From contig JAFGRD010000133.1 of the NCBI GenBank assembly GCA_016935315.1, forward strand, positions 20,558 to 84,557: 64,000 bases of DNA, read 5' to 3'. How positions within the stretch are numbered: position 1 is the stretch's first letter; every line of letters starts with the position of its first letter. Shown here in pieces: positions 43,419 through 53,614 of this stretch. Position numbers and translations under genes: made by a program. Under the pieces are notes generated by a model. It was given only the letters and a program-made list of their open reading frames with translations, had not been told where the DNA came from and did no database searches. Source of the stretch: Pirellulales bacterium. GTDB taxonomy: Bacteria > Planctomycetota > Planctomycetia > Pirellulales > Thermoguttaceae.

Positions 43419-45152
43419 ATGTTGTTCGCAGATAGACATTGCTTGATCCTGCCGATTGTGATCTCCGTGCTGACCGCCGTATGTCCCGCCACGGCGGAAC
43501 AACTCGCTTACTCTTCGGGACAGTGCGTGCGCGCCGAAAATGGCATGGTCGTGTCGGCCAGTGGACACGCCAGCCGTATTGGGTGCGACGTGCTCAAGCG
43601 GGGAGGCAACGCGGTCGACGCGGCCGTGGCGACCGCCTTCGCGCTAGCGGTCACCTGGCCCGAGGCAGGCAACATCGGTGGCGGCGGTTTCATGATGGTT
43701 CATCCGGCAGACGGCCGACCCACGGTTTGTATCGACTACCGCGAGACGGCTCCAGGAGCCGCGAACCCGACGATGTTCCAAGATGACGACCGACGGCACA
43801 CCTGCAAGATGGTCGGCGTACCGGGCACCGTGCGGGGGTTGGCGTTGGCACATCAGAAATACGGCAGACTGCCCTGGAGCGCGCTCGTGCTTCCGGCGGC
43901 CGGTTTGGCCAAGGACGGCTTTGAAGTCGACTCGGAGCTGGCAAGCTCGATCAACCGAGTCCTGGATAGTCTGCCGCAGCCTCCAGCGCCAGGTTTTGCG
44001 GAACTCAGACGCATCTACGGGAAACCCAGCGGCGGACCATGGAAGTACGGCGATCGCATGATTCTGGGAGACCTGGCCGCCACATTGCAGCGCATTGCGA
44101 CGAAAGGTCCGGATACCTTCTATGCCGGCAAGGTCGCAGATCAGATTGTCGCCGAGATGCAGCGCGGTAACGGCATCATGACCAACGCCGATTTGAATCG
44201 TTACGAGGCGAAGGTTCGCCAACCGATTCAAGGTACCTATCGCGGATACGAGATCTTGGGGCCGCCCCCGCCCAGTTCCGGCGGAATCTGTCTGATCCAG
44301 ATGCTCAACGTTCTTGAGAACTTCGACCTGCGAAACCACGAGCGCTACTCGGCCCGGAATTTGCACGTCATGGCAGAGGCCATGCGGCGGGCTTTTCGCG
44401 ACCGAGCGCAGTACCTCGCCGATCCCGACTTCGTTCGCATTCCGGACCACTTGATCGATAAGGCCTACGCCCGGCGCCTGGCAGCCGAAATCGACTCGCG
44501 CAGGGCGACTCCGAGTGACTCGTTGGCAGGAGAGATCGACCTTGCCCCGGAGAGCCCCGATACAACCCACTTTTCCGTGATCGATTCCGACCGCATGGCC
44601 GTTTCGAACACCTACACGCTCGAAGCGAGTTGGGGATCGCGGATCGTGGTCCGCGGCGCCGGGTTTGTTCTGAACAACGAAATGGGCGATTTCAACAAGA
44701 AGCCAGGCCACACGAACCGCGAAGGTGCGATCGGCACGATGCCCAACCGGATCGCGCCCCACAAGCGAATGCTCAGCTCGCAGACACCGGTCATCGTTGC
44801 CCGCAAGGGACGCGTCGTGCTGATCACCGGAAGCCCCGGCGGCCGCACGATCATCAATACGGTGCTCAACGTCGTGCTGAACGTTTTGGAGTTCGGGATG
44901 GACCTGCCCGACAGTGTGGCCGCCCCGCGTCTGCACCATCAGTGGTTTCCCGATCAACTTCAGTTCGAAGGGCTAAACGAGGATCGCTACTCCGAGGCCG
45001 CCGACCAACTTCGTGCCATGGGACATTCGCTGAAACGGCCAAGCGGCAGCGGGCAACAGGGGTCGGCGCATTCCATCCTGGTCGATCCGGAGACGGGAAC
45101 GCTTTACGGTGTGGCCGACCGCCGTTGTGGGGGTGCGGCTTCCGGATACTAG
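43419..45152 (+). CDS. ggt: Gamma-glutamyltransferase
   Basis: A 577-residue Ntn-hydrolase precursor with a signal peptide (LILPIVISVLTAVCPATA), so exported. It cleaves gamma-glutamyl compounds such as glutathione. Processing site: DTTHFSVID, with Thr382 as the nucleophile of the small subunit. Other hallmarks: GMVVSASGHASRIG, GNIGGGGFMM, the ETAPGAA loop, PPPPSSGG and ITGSPGGRTI. AAAGGA precedes the ATG, 48 bases after the fused hydrolase gene. It is the last gene of the GntR-led set. Confidence 0.94.
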   Translation: MLFADRHCLILPIVISVLTAVCPATAEQLAYSSGQCVRAENGMVVSASGHASRIGCDVLKRGGNAVDAAVATAFALAVTWPEAGNIGGGGFMMVHPADGRPTVCIDYRETAPGAANPTMFQDDDRRHTCKMVGVPGTVRGLALAHQKYGRLPWSALVLPAAGLAKDGFEVDSELASSINRVLDSLPQPPAPGFAELRRIYGKPSGGPWKYGDRMILGDLAATLQRIATKGPDTFYAGKVADQIVAEMQRGNGIMTNADLNRYEAKVRQPIQGTYRGYEILGPPPPSSGGICLIQMLNVLENFDLRNHERYSARNLHVMAEAMRRAFRDRAQYLADPDFVRIPDHLIDKAYARRLAAEIDSRRATPSDSLAGEIDLAPESPDTTHFSVIDSDRMAVSNTYTLEASWGSRIVVRGAGFVLNNEMGDFNKKPGHTNREGAIGTMPNRIAPHKRMLSSQTPVIVARKGRVVLITGSPGGRTIINTVLNVVLNVLEFGMDLPDSVAAPRLHHQWFPDQLQFEGLNEDRYSEAADQLRAMGHSLKRPSGSGQQGSAHSILVDPETGTLYGVADRRCGGAASGY

Positions 45153-45274
45153 GTCGGCTTGAATAAAACTGATCGGGGCCAATTCCGCCTTGTCTTGACG
45201 AGTTGTTCCATCGTGTTCTGATTGGGCCCTGTGGTGAAAGCCGCCCGGCCGGAAAACGCACGCAATGGCCGCGT

Positions 45275-45445
45275 TCAGGCATACAGCTTCCCTTTGCCGT
45301 CGGGTGAGAAGAGGACGCAATGCACGGAAGCCGCGTGGCCTTTGAGCACGCTCGGCTCAGACTCGGCGCCGGACAGATCCCCGAGGACGATCGTGTTGTC
45401 GAAGCTCCCCGAGGCGAGCATCTTTCGCCCGATGCTGTTTAAGAC
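45275..45445 (-). pseudogene. WD40-repeat gene fragment
   Basis: In the minus strand, SFDNTIVLGDLSG and LKGHAASVHCVLFSPDGKG spell one and a bit WD40 blades, ended by a stop. There is no start and no further blades, so this is debris of a larger beta-propeller gene (these are common in planctomycetes). It overlaps, in another frame, the last ~29 codons of the radical SAM gene. Confidence 0.6.
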
Positions 45446-46991
45446 TCCCGCCCCCTTGCGGAGCGGATCTCTCTGCCGCGGCCTGCTCCCGGTCAACGCG
45501 TGGGTGTTTCCGTCTCCCGTTGACCTTCAGCGATCTGATGATAGGCAACAGGTCTGCAACCGCGTACCACCTGCTGTTGAAATCGACGGGGTACGGCTTC
45601 CCGATTTTGGAGCGGACGTACATCAAGGCAAGACCGGGTGCATGGATCAGCGCGTGCAGAGGATACCGCCTGGCGTAGCGCGAGATCCTGCGAAGGCTCT
45701 GCCCAAAGAAGTTCACCGTGGCTAGGACCTGAATCCGCCTCAGGTCATATCCCTTGAGTCCGGCTGGCACATACGTGGCGCCCGCCTGGCCGTACTCCGC
45801 CCATGTCCTGGCGGTTATCTCCCCCGTTTCCAGCGCTCTTTCTCGGAGTTCCGTGCCGGGATACGGCGTGGCGATGGAGTAGGAAAGGTAATCCGGATCC
45901 AGCTCGTCGGCCCGTTTCATGGTCTCAAGAATGGTCTCCGGCGTATCGCGATCGTGGCCCACCATGAACCCGGCATAGGAGCCCAGGCCCGCCTTCCTGA
46001 TCCTCTCCAGCGTATCTTTCACTGCGTCGAGCTTGATAGCCTTCTTGATGCTTCTGAGGATCTCCTCACTTCCGCTCTCGACCCCGATACTGATCGAGGT
46101 ACAGCCCGCGCGCTTCATCACATTGAGCATCTCATCGTCAACCAGGCCGGCACGCGTTTGACACCACCAACGGATATTCAGGTCCTCCTTGATGATCCTC
46201 TCGCAGAGTTCCATCACTCTGCTTCTCTTGAGCGTGAAGACCTCGTCTCTGAACAAGAAGGCATCCACGCCGTACCGCGTCTTGTACGACCTGATCTCAT
46301 CGATCAGTTTGTCGACGTCCTTGAAGCGCACTCTCTTCCTGGAGAGGATCCAGTTGCAGCAGTACGTGCAGGAATACGGACAGCCTCGGCTTCCGGCGAT
46401 CGGCATGGCACGCCGTTTCGCATCAAACGGTAGTGTCATGTGGTAGTACTGCAGCGGCACCAGATCCCAAGCGGGCGGCGGCAGGACGTTCAGATCGGGC
46501 AACGGCCGCTGTTCCGTCCGAACGATTCGCCCGTCCTTCCAGTAGGCGATTCCCTTCGTCGAGAACTCGGAAGGTCTTCCGCCGTCCACTTCATTCAGCA
46601 GATCCAATAGCGTCTCCTCCCCGTCACCGAGAACGACTGCGTCGCAATGCGGTGCAATCTCTTCAGGAAGCAGTGTCACGTGGACGCCGCCGCAAAGCAG
46701 TATGGCGTCCGGCTGGTCCTTGCGCAGTTGTTCGAGGAGGGCAACAGCACTGTCCGCGAAGTTGGTGAATGGAATCGAAACACCGATGATTCGGGGACCA
46801 TGCGCCTGGACACGCTCGCAGCAGGCAAGAAGGTCCAGGTCCTCTGCGGTCGCGTCAATGATCTTGACACTATAGCCCGCTTCGCGAACCACCGCCGCAA
46901 GAGACGGAAGGGAAAGCTGGTAGTCCAGACGCCTACCAGGTGGATAAACCAGCACAACATCCACTGCCGAACCGCCCGTTTCTACGTTCAT
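45357..46991 (-). CDS. B12-binding radical SAM protein
   Basis: A 544-residue enzyme. The N-terminal cobalamin-binding domain (VVLVYPPGRRLDYQLSLPSL, CGGVHVTLLPEEIAPHCDAV) precedes the radical SAM core, with the cluster motif C-P-Y-S-C-T-Y-C (GSRGCPYSCTYCCNW), then FLFRDEVFTL and ISIGVESGSEEIL. The C-terminal domain ends in a basic, low-complexity tail from ~500 on, which lies over WD40 debris and is probably not native. Such enzymes modify lipids, cofactors or natural products; this one's substrate is unknown. Codon use is less GC-rich than in the neighbours, a sign of transfer. The start ATG overlaps an upstream fragment's TGA. Confidence 0.88.
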   Translation of the reverse strand: MNVETGGSAVDVVLVYPPGRRLDYQLSLPSLAAVVREAGYSVKIIDATAEDLDLLACCERVQAHGPRIIGVSIPFTNFADSAVALLEQLRKDQPDAILLCGGVHVTLLPEEIAPHCDAVVLGDGEETLLDLLNEVDGGRPSEFSTKGIAYWKDGRIVRTEQRPLPDLNVLPPPAWDLVPLQYYHMTLPFDAKRRAMPIAGSRGCPYSCTYCCNWILSRKRVRFKDVDKLIDEIRSYKTRYGVDAFLFRDEVFTLKRSRVMELCERIIKEDLNIRWWCQTRAGLVDDEMLNVMKRAGCTSISIGVESGSEEILRSIKKAIKLDAVKDTLERIRKAGLGSYAGFMVGHDRDTPETILETMKRADELDPDYLSYSIATPYPGTELRERALETGEITARTWAEYGQAGATYVPAGLKGYDLRRIQVLATVNFFGQSLRRISRYARRYPLHALIHAPGLALMYVRSKIGKPYPVDFNSRWYAVADLLPIIRSLKVNGRRKHPRVDREQAAAERSAPQGGGSLKQHRAKDARLGELRQHDRPRGSVRRRV

Positions 46992-47200
46992 ATCTCGATC
47001 CTGATGTGCGTCGCGAAGAGAATCTGCGCAACCGGATTCATAGACAACATGACCCCCGTGGCAACCACAATCACCGCCACCGGGTTTTCCTTCAAGACCC
47101 GGACCTTCTCGTCAAGTCCCTGCTCCCCGCCGGTAAAGTGCTCGATTGCTCGAGCGATTGTGACGCGAAGCCGACAGCATAAGCACCTGGGCGGAACGTG
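46988..47200 (-). pseudogene. Partial coding fragment upstream of the radical SAM gene
   Basis: Seventy codons in frame, with no start codon at the upstream end, read like real protein: TIARAIEHFTGGEQGL, EKVRVLKENPVAVIVVATGV and a hydrophobic tail ending HIRIEI. The stop overlaps the ATG of the radical SAM gene (ATGA), as in coupled operons. I think it is the 3' end of a gene whose front is lost, or a small membrane protein with a start I cannot find. Unrecognised family. Confidence 0.4.
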
Positions 47201-47805
47201 TCAATCTGTCTGAGACGGTGTGGCGCTGCCATGCCGGCCGGGCGATCGCGCGGGCCGGCGGCGGACCAAGACCGCTGGTTGACCACGGCGGGCGAATGCT
47301 ATACGTTCGTATATTCCCCTCGGAACGCCGTTCTTTGATACGCCACCTCTGCCCGGCGGCACGCCGCGACGCAACAGACCGCAATTGTTGACTTCTGGGT
47401 GGCAGAAAGCACTCAATGATCATTTGGCCCGAAGTCGTGTGCTGCCAACGGCTTGCGCCGCCGGAGGTCGCCGCCGGCGAATTGTTGAGGCGGTGGAGCA
47501 TGCCTTCACAAAATGGGATCCGCTCGGCAGCGGCATTCCGGGCCACGGCGGTCGCTGGATTCGCCGGCGTTCAGCCGAACTGGGGCTCGGCACCGATGGC
47601 CTCTATGGATGTCTGCATTGTGAATGATCCAGGCCGACCCACGGGAGGCCGGGCAAGTCGGGCTCCCGTGGATCGCCCTCGCGCCATGCGCGTGCAAGCG
47701 TCAACAAACCCTTGCGAGTTCCGCCACGGCGATGCTCTAGTCTGTTTACCCCGATGACCTCGTCGCGGATTTCGGCCCGCCAAACAGTGGCTGGCTACCG
47801 GGGGG
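47201..47805. other. Intergenic region containing repeat copy B
   Basis: Outside the repeat I see no gene, only short overlapping frames of shadow composition. Pyrimidine-rich tracts near 47320-47400 are unremarkable. Confidence 0.4.
47603..47706. repeat. Dispersed intergenic repeat, copy B
   Basis: A ~104-base match to copy A (4358-4461), about 85 percent identical by eye. The hairpin arms are 47635-47647 and 47663-47675 with a 15-base loop, both at the same place as in copy A. The stem differs from A by one paired change (A-T becomes C-G). Confidence 0.75.
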
Positions 47806-48924
47806 CTAACCGACCTGAGCGCGCACCTCGGGCCGGGCCGTGTCGGCGAGCTGACGCCGCAGACGCTCGAATTCCTCGTGGCTGCGGAAGTGGATCACCA
47901 GCTTGCCGCGGCCGCGGGCGTTGTGGGTGATCTTCACCTTGGTGCCCAACGCCGCGCGCAACTCCTGCTCCAACGCGGCCAGATGCTCGTTGGGGACCCG
48001 ACCGGGACGCGCCGACTTGCCGTCGCGATCGATCAGCGTTAGCGACTCGCGGTCGGCCTGCTCGATCGCCTCTTGCACGGCCGACTCCGTCTGGCGGACG
48101 CTCAGCCCGTCGCGCTGGATCCGCTGGCAGAATTCGATCTGCTCCCGCTCGTCGCCCAGCGGCAACAGCGCCCGGGCGTGGCCTTGGGTGATCTTGGCCT
48201 GGCGCAACACGTCCTGGACCGGCCCGGGCAGCTCGAGCAGGCGGATCAGGTTGGCAATGGTCGAGCGGTCGAGGTTCAGCCGCGAAGCCAGCTCCTCCTG
48301 GGTGGCGCGGTACTGCTCGAGATAGCGCTGGAAACAGGCCGCCTTTTCCAGCGGGTTGAGGTCCTTGCGCTGGAGGTTTTCGACGATGGCCAGCTCGGCC
48401 GTCTGGCGATCGTCGGCCTCGATCACGTTGGCGGGCACCTCGGCCCAACCGGCCTGGGCCGCCGCCCGGAGTCGCCGCTCGCCCGCAATCAACTGATACC
48501 GATCGTCGACGCGGCGGACAACGACCGGCTGTAGCAGGCCGTGGGTGCCCAGGCTGTCGGCCAGCGACTGCATTTCCGCCGGATCGAACTCCTGGCGGGG
48601 CTGGGACGGATTACTGTCGATCTGCCGGACGTCGATCCGACGGGGGCCGCCGGCGTCGGGCGGTTGCGGTAGGGCCGGCTCCGTCGAGGGCGGCTCCGTC
48701 GAAGCGGACTCCGGCACGTCGCCCGAGTCGTGGGGCGGCGGTTCGGCCAGCTCGACCGTGGGCGCCGGGGGCGGCTCGTGCGACACGGGAGAGGTCGCGT
48801 AAGGCTCGTCGGTCGTGCCGCCATACGGCCCTTCGGGGGCTTCCGCCGGCGCGGAAGGCTCGGGGATTCGGCCCAGCAGGGCCTCCAGGCCGCGTCCCAA
48901 TCGTCTTTCCTTAGTCACGGTCAA
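47806..48924 (-). CDS. parB: Chromosome partitioning protein ParB
   Basis: A 372-residue ParB/Spo0J CTP-dependent clamp. The first ~90 residues start with RRLGRGLEALLG, then a Pro/Ser/Glu-rich linker. The N-terminal domain follows (RIDVRQIDSNPSQPRQEFDP, LLQPVVVRR, AGERRLRAA). The parS-recognising helix-turn-helix is TQEELASRLNLDRSTIANLI, and the C-terminal dimerisation helix region follows. It overlaps parA by 14 bases and is cotranscribed with it. It would bind the three parS sites 120 bases upstream of parA and spread from them. Confidence 0.95.
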   Translation of the reverse strand: MTVTKERRLGRGLEALLGRIPEPSAPAEAPEGPYGGTTDEPYATSPVSHEPPPAPTVELAEPPPHDSGDVPESASTEPPSTEPALPQPPDAGGPRRIDVRQIDSNPSQPRQEFDPAEMQSLADSLGTHGLLQPVVVRRVDDRYQLIAGERRLRAAAQAGWAEVPANVIEADDRQTAELAIVENLQRKDLNPLEKAACFQRYLEQYRATQEELASRLNLDRSTIANLIRLLELPGPVQDVLRQAKITQGHARALLPLGDEREQIEFCQRIQRDGLSVRQTESAVQEAIEQADRESLTLIDRDGKSARPGRVPNEHLAALEQELRAALGTKVKITHNARGRGKLVIHFRSHEEFERLRRQLADTARPEVRAQVG

Positions 48925-49657
48925 GTACCTCCATGCAGAGCTCCACGTACGCCCGGGCGCCGCGCGCCCGGGGTGCGTAATCGATGACTGATTTCCCGTG
49001 GCTGGGTGCTTCCGACACCGCCACGTCGCGCGGGATGACCGTCTGGTAGACGATCTCCCCGAAGAACTCGCGGACCTCGCGGTCGACCTCGCGGGTCAGC
49101 TCCAGCGAGTGGTCGTACATGGTCAAGACAATGCCGCCGAACTCGAGCGAGCGGTTCTTCTGGTGCATCACCTGGCGAATCACCTCGATCATCTGGGCCA
49201 GCCCCTCCATGGCAAAATACTCGCACTGGATGGGCATCACCACTTCGTGCGAACTGGAAAGGGCCGCTCGGGTCAGGCTCCCCAAGGACGGCGGGCAATC
49301 GATCAACACGAAATCGTAGGAGCTGAAACCGCGGACCAGATTGTCGCGCACGTGGTCGGTCTGGTGGTCGTCGCCGCGGGCCAGGGCCTCGACGTCGCGA
49401 AAACGGCGCGTGCCGGGAAGCAGATCCAGATGGGGCTTGTCGGCACGAAGCACACTCTGGCGGACGGGCTCGCCCTTGGCCAGCGGGTGGCTCGGGGTCG
49501 GCTCGGCGCCCAGGGCGGTCGTGGCGTTGCACTGCGGGTCGAGATCGACCAGCAGCGTGGCCGATCCGGCCTTGGCCAGCCCCACGGCCAGATTGACCGC
49601 GGTGGTCGTCTTGCCGACGCCCCCTTTCTGATTCGCAATGCACAGAACCCGGCCCAC
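48911..49657 (-). CDS. parA: Chromosome partitioning ATPase ParA/Soj
   Basis: A 248-residue Walker-type ATPase moving ParB-bound origins. It has the deviant Walker A motif ANQKGGVGKTTTAVNLA, Walker A' (LLVDLDPQCNAT), Walker B (LIDCPPSLGSLT) and the DNA-binding helix region of Soj. Start: GTG at 49655-49657, eight bases after AAGGAGG. First gene of the parAB pair. Standard length; nothing unusual. Confidence 0.96.
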   Translation of the reverse strand: MGRVLCIANQKGGVGKTTTAVNLAVGLAKAGSATLLVDLDPQCNATTALGAEPTPSHPLAKGEPVRQSVLRADKPHLDLLPGTRRFRDVEALARGDDHQTDHVRDNLVRGFSSYDFVLIDCPPSLGSLTRAALSSSHEVVMPIQCEYFAMEGLAQMIEVIRQVMHQKNRSLEFGGIVLTMYDHSLELTREVDREVREFFGEIVYQTVIPRDVAVSEAPSHGKSVIDYAPRARGARAYVELCMEVLDRD

Positions 49658-49777
49658 TCCGGCCTCCTTGCCGATTTGTCCGCGCCCACAGCGTTCGGCG
49701 GAGCGGCAATTGTAACAGGGGATCGGACCGGCGGGAAACGCCAGTTTCGGCGGAAAGGCGCCGCTGTGTGATCGGGG

Positions 49778-49793
49778 CGTTTCACGTGGAACG
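49778..49793. promoter_or_regulatory. parS site 1 (one mismatch)
   Basis: CGTTTCACGTGGAACG differs from the palindromic consensus TGTTTCACGTGAAACA at the ends and by one inner base, so binding may be weaker. 121 bases upstream of parA. Confidence 0.8.
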
Positions 49794-49813
49794 ACCGGAT
49801 TGCCAAAAGCGCC

Positions 49814-49829
49814 TGTTTCACGTGAAACG
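49814..49829. promoter_or_regulatory. parS site 2
   Basis: TGTTTCACGTGAAACG holds the full 14-base core GTTTCACGTGAAAC. Second of three sites. Confidence 0.93.
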
Positions 49830-49864
49830 CGCAGATTCAGCTATCGACACCGTCCGCACAGGCA

Positions 49865-49880
49865 GGTTTCACGTGAAACC
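49865..49880. promoter_or_regulatory. parS site 3
   Basis: GGTTTCACGTGAAACC is a perfect 16-base palindrome with the full core. It lies just past the stop of the DUF1015 gene. Confidence 0.93.
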
Positions 49881-49913
49881 CGGGGGTTGTGCAGCGCGGC
49901 GACGGCCGCGTGG

Positions 49914-51215
49914 CTACTGAAGCGGGTTGAGAACGAGACCGCTGAGCAGCTTCGGATAGAAGTAAGTGCTCTTGGCGGGCATGCGCTCGCCGCCGAGGCT
50001 GATGGTGCGGATGTGCTCGACCGTGGCCGGCATGACCAACGCGGCCAGTGGATAGTCGCCGGAGCGGAGACCTTCGACCACCTCCTCGACCAAGTGGACG
50101 TAGCCGGGCTTGGGCAACTCGGTGGCTCCGAGAAGGCTCTCCACGATCAGGCGGTGCAAGATGCTCACGCCCAACTCACGCCACGCGGGCGTGTGGTCGT
50201 CGGCCACTTCGGCCAGCCGCGTTCGTCCGGCATCGGTTAGCGACGCGATCAGCCATCGGGCATCCTTGCGGGTGTACAATGCCAGGGTGCCCTGGTCGTC
50301 GGTCGTCTCGACGTCTTCCCACACGGTCGGCGCCGCGTCGGGACCTTCGCCGGCCGGCCGCACCGTGAAACACTCAGCGAGCTTGGCCGCCAGCTCGTCG
50401 GAGGTCATCGCCGGCAGTCCGGCAAACAGCCGGTGCGTGGGCAACACGGCCAGGCCGGGGTCTTCCATGGCCACGCAATGCGTCAGCACGAAGTTGGCCG
50501 GATGGTCTTTCGAGAGGAATCCGCTGTCGTAGATCTGGTCGCGATAGTTGCAGGCCGTCTCGTAGCGGTGATGTCCGTCGGCGATGAAGATCGGCTTGGA
50601 CCCGATGGCGCCGGCCACGTCGGCGATCACGGCCACGTCGGTCACCGGCCACAGCTTGTGGACGACGCCCAAATGATCGGCGGCCACCAGCGGCGTCTCA
50701 CAGGCGATGGCCTCCTCCAACGGCCGCTGGGCCTCGGCGGCCGAGTCGGGATAGAGCGCGAAGATCTGGCTGAGGTTCGTCCGGCATACGGCCGTCAGCA
50801 TCAGCCGGTCGGCCTTGGGGCCGGGCATGGTTTCCTCGTGTGGGAAGACCTGCCCTTCGCCGAATCGCGACAGCCGCAGCCGGGCCATGAAGCCGCGGCG
50901 GGTGTAGCTCGCGCCGGCATAGCTGAACTCCTGATGGTAGACGTAGATGGCCGGATCGGCCTCCGTGAACAGCACGCCCTCCGAATGCCAGTTCTTCAAG
51001 AACCGGGCTGCCCGGATGTAGGCGTTGTCTGCCTCGTCGTCGCCCGGCTCGCGGCGGTTGAGGATCAGTCGGACCACATTGCAGGGATGCTGCTTGTAGA
51101 GCTGCTCCTGCAACTCGGGTCCGATCACGTCGTAGGGAGGCGCCACCACGTCGCCAAGCGAACCGACTTGGCCCAGGTTGTAGCGGATTCCGCGGAAGGC
51201 TTGAATCTCTGGCAT
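49914..51215 (-). CDS. DUF1015 family protein
   Basis: A 433-residue DUF1015 protein. Characteristic stretches: PEIQAFRGIRYNLG, VVAPPYDVI, the FLKNWHSEGVLF segment, PIFIADGHHRYETA and a C-terminal VEHIRTISLGGERMPAKST. The family is widespread, often next to serine or methyl-group metabolism genes, and its biochemical role is unclear to me. Start: ATG at 51213-51215; the frame open to 51254 lacks homology. Between ahcY and parAB on the same strand, so possibly transcribed with ahcY. Confidence 0.9.
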   Translation of the reverse strand: MPEIQAFRGIRYNLGQVGSLGDVVAPPYDVIGPELQEQLYKQHPCNVVRLILNRREPGDDEADNAYIRAARFLKNWHSEGVLFTEADPAIYVYHQEFSYAGASYTRRGFMARLRLSRFGEGQVFPHEETMPGPKADRLMLTAVCRTNLSQIFALYPDSAAEAQRPLEEAIACETPLVAADHLGVVHKLWPVTDVAVIADVAGAIGSKPIFIADGHHRYETACNYRDQIYDSGFLSKDHPANFVLTHCVAMEDPGLAVLPTHRLFAGLPAMTSDELAAKLAECFTVRPAGEGPDAAPTVWEDVETTDDQGTLALYTRKDARWLIASLTDAGRTRLAEVADDHTPAWRELGVSILHRLIVESLLGATELPKPGYVHLVEEVVEGLRSGDYPLAALVMPATVEHIRTISLGGERMPAKSTYFYPKLLSGLVLNPLQ

Positions 51216-51302
51216 GCTGTTGATGCTGGCAAGCGGACAAGGAAAGCGAGACACGTCGCGCAGGTCGAGGCACGGTCGGCGACCTGTGGCCGTCTGCTGC
51301 GA

Positions 51303-52703
<1,401 letters not shown>

Positions 52704-52762
52704 TTTGGTCTCCACCTGTGACACGGGGCGTCTCCTTTTTTTCCGGCAAAAAAATCTTGACC

Positions 52763-52818
52763 TGCACTTTCTGAAAAAACGGCAGCTAGGCGTAGGTGCC
52801 GTTTTTTCAGAAAGTGCA
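52763..52818 (-). terminator. 22-bp perfect inverted repeat, likely bidirectional terminator
   Basis: Arms 52763-52784 and 52797-52818 are perfect inverse copies of 22 bases around a 12-base loop. Each strand reads as a GC stem (CGGCA/TGCCG) with an A-tract before and a T-tract after, inside an extended stem. On the minus strand a further T-run follows. It lies between the trpF stop and the ahcY start, so it should end trpF transcripts. The perfect outer extension is longer than termination needs. Confidence 0.75.
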
Positions 52819-52952
52819 ATCTTGGCGACACGCGGCTGCTATCATACGCGCTGGCACACGCTCTTGGCAAGGGACGAATGCTGCGGTGTGAAAACCGGCC
52901 GGCGCATCGGCGGTGTCCGCTGTGCAACGCAAGCGGCCCGCCCGACATCCAA

Positions 52953-53612
52953 TCATATCTCAGCCAGCGCGATACGAGCGGCTCGGACGAACGCCTCGAC
53001 GGCGGCCGGGTCCTTCCTGCCCGGCGAAGACTCCACTCCGCCGGCCGTGTCGACGGCGGCCGGGACGACGGCCCGGATGGCTTCTGCCACATTGTCTGGC
53101 CTTAGGCCCCCCGCTAGAACCAAAGGCGGGAGCCCGGCGACTTCTCGATGTCGGCACGCTTCCGACCAGTTGGCGACTTTGCCCGTCCCACCGTACTCCC
53201 CCTTAATGAGCGTATCAATCAAGACCATTTTGGGCCTGCAGTCCAACTGGCGGCACCGCTGGACGTACTCGGCCATCGGCTGCAAGCCTTCCGGGCCAAT
53301 ACGAAACGCTCGCAGGACCGGCCGGTCGCCCAACTCGGCCAGCAGCTCGGGTGGCTCGTCGCCGTGGAGCTGAATCAGATCGCATCCAAGGCGATCCACC
53401 GCATCGATGGCATCGGCCACCTGGGGGTTGACGAACAACGCGACCTTGACCACGCCGCCCGGCAGTGCATCGATGATCGGCCGGGCCCGTTCGGGAGCAA
53501 CGTAGCGTGGGCTTGCGGGAAAGAAGTTCAATCCCACCGCATCGGCCCCGGCCCGGGCGACCATTCGGGCATCTTCCGCGCTGGTGACGCCGCAGATCTT
53601 GATCTGAAACAT
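52953..53612 (-). CDS. trpF: Phosphoribosylanthranilate isomerase
   Basis: A 219-residue (beta/alpha)8 enzyme of tryptophan synthesis. Catalytic Cys in KICGVTSAEDA near residue 7 and Asp in VLIDTLIKGEYGGTGKVANW; phosphate-binding LVLAGGLRPDNV. Start: ATG at 53610-53612, two bases after the stop of an upstream membrane-protein gene, so the two form one transcription unit. No other trp gene is nearby. A hairpin terminator follows. Confidence 0.95.
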   Translation of the reverse strand: MFQIKICGVTSAEDARMVARAGADAVGLNFFPASPRYVAPERARPIIDALPGGVVKVALFVNPQVADAIDAVDRLGCDLIQLHGDEPPELLAELGDRPVLRAFRIGPEGLQPMAEYVQRCRQLDCRPKMVLIDTLIKGEYGGTGKVANWSEACRHREVAGLPPLVLAGGLRPDNVAEAIRAVVPAAVDTAGGVESSPGRKDPAAVEAFVRAARIALAEI

Positions 53613-53614
53613 GG

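Noticed and set aside
46940..47182. Plus-strand 80-codon frame (DPDVRREENLRNRIHRQHDP)
   Set aside because: It is the exact complement frame of the minus-strand fragment at 46988-47200, which has better protein character and couples to the radical SAM gene.
52725..52952. Possible SAH riboswitch before ahcY
   Set aside because: The only structure there is the 22-bp hairpin with T-tracts; I see none of the conserved SAH-riboswitch core.
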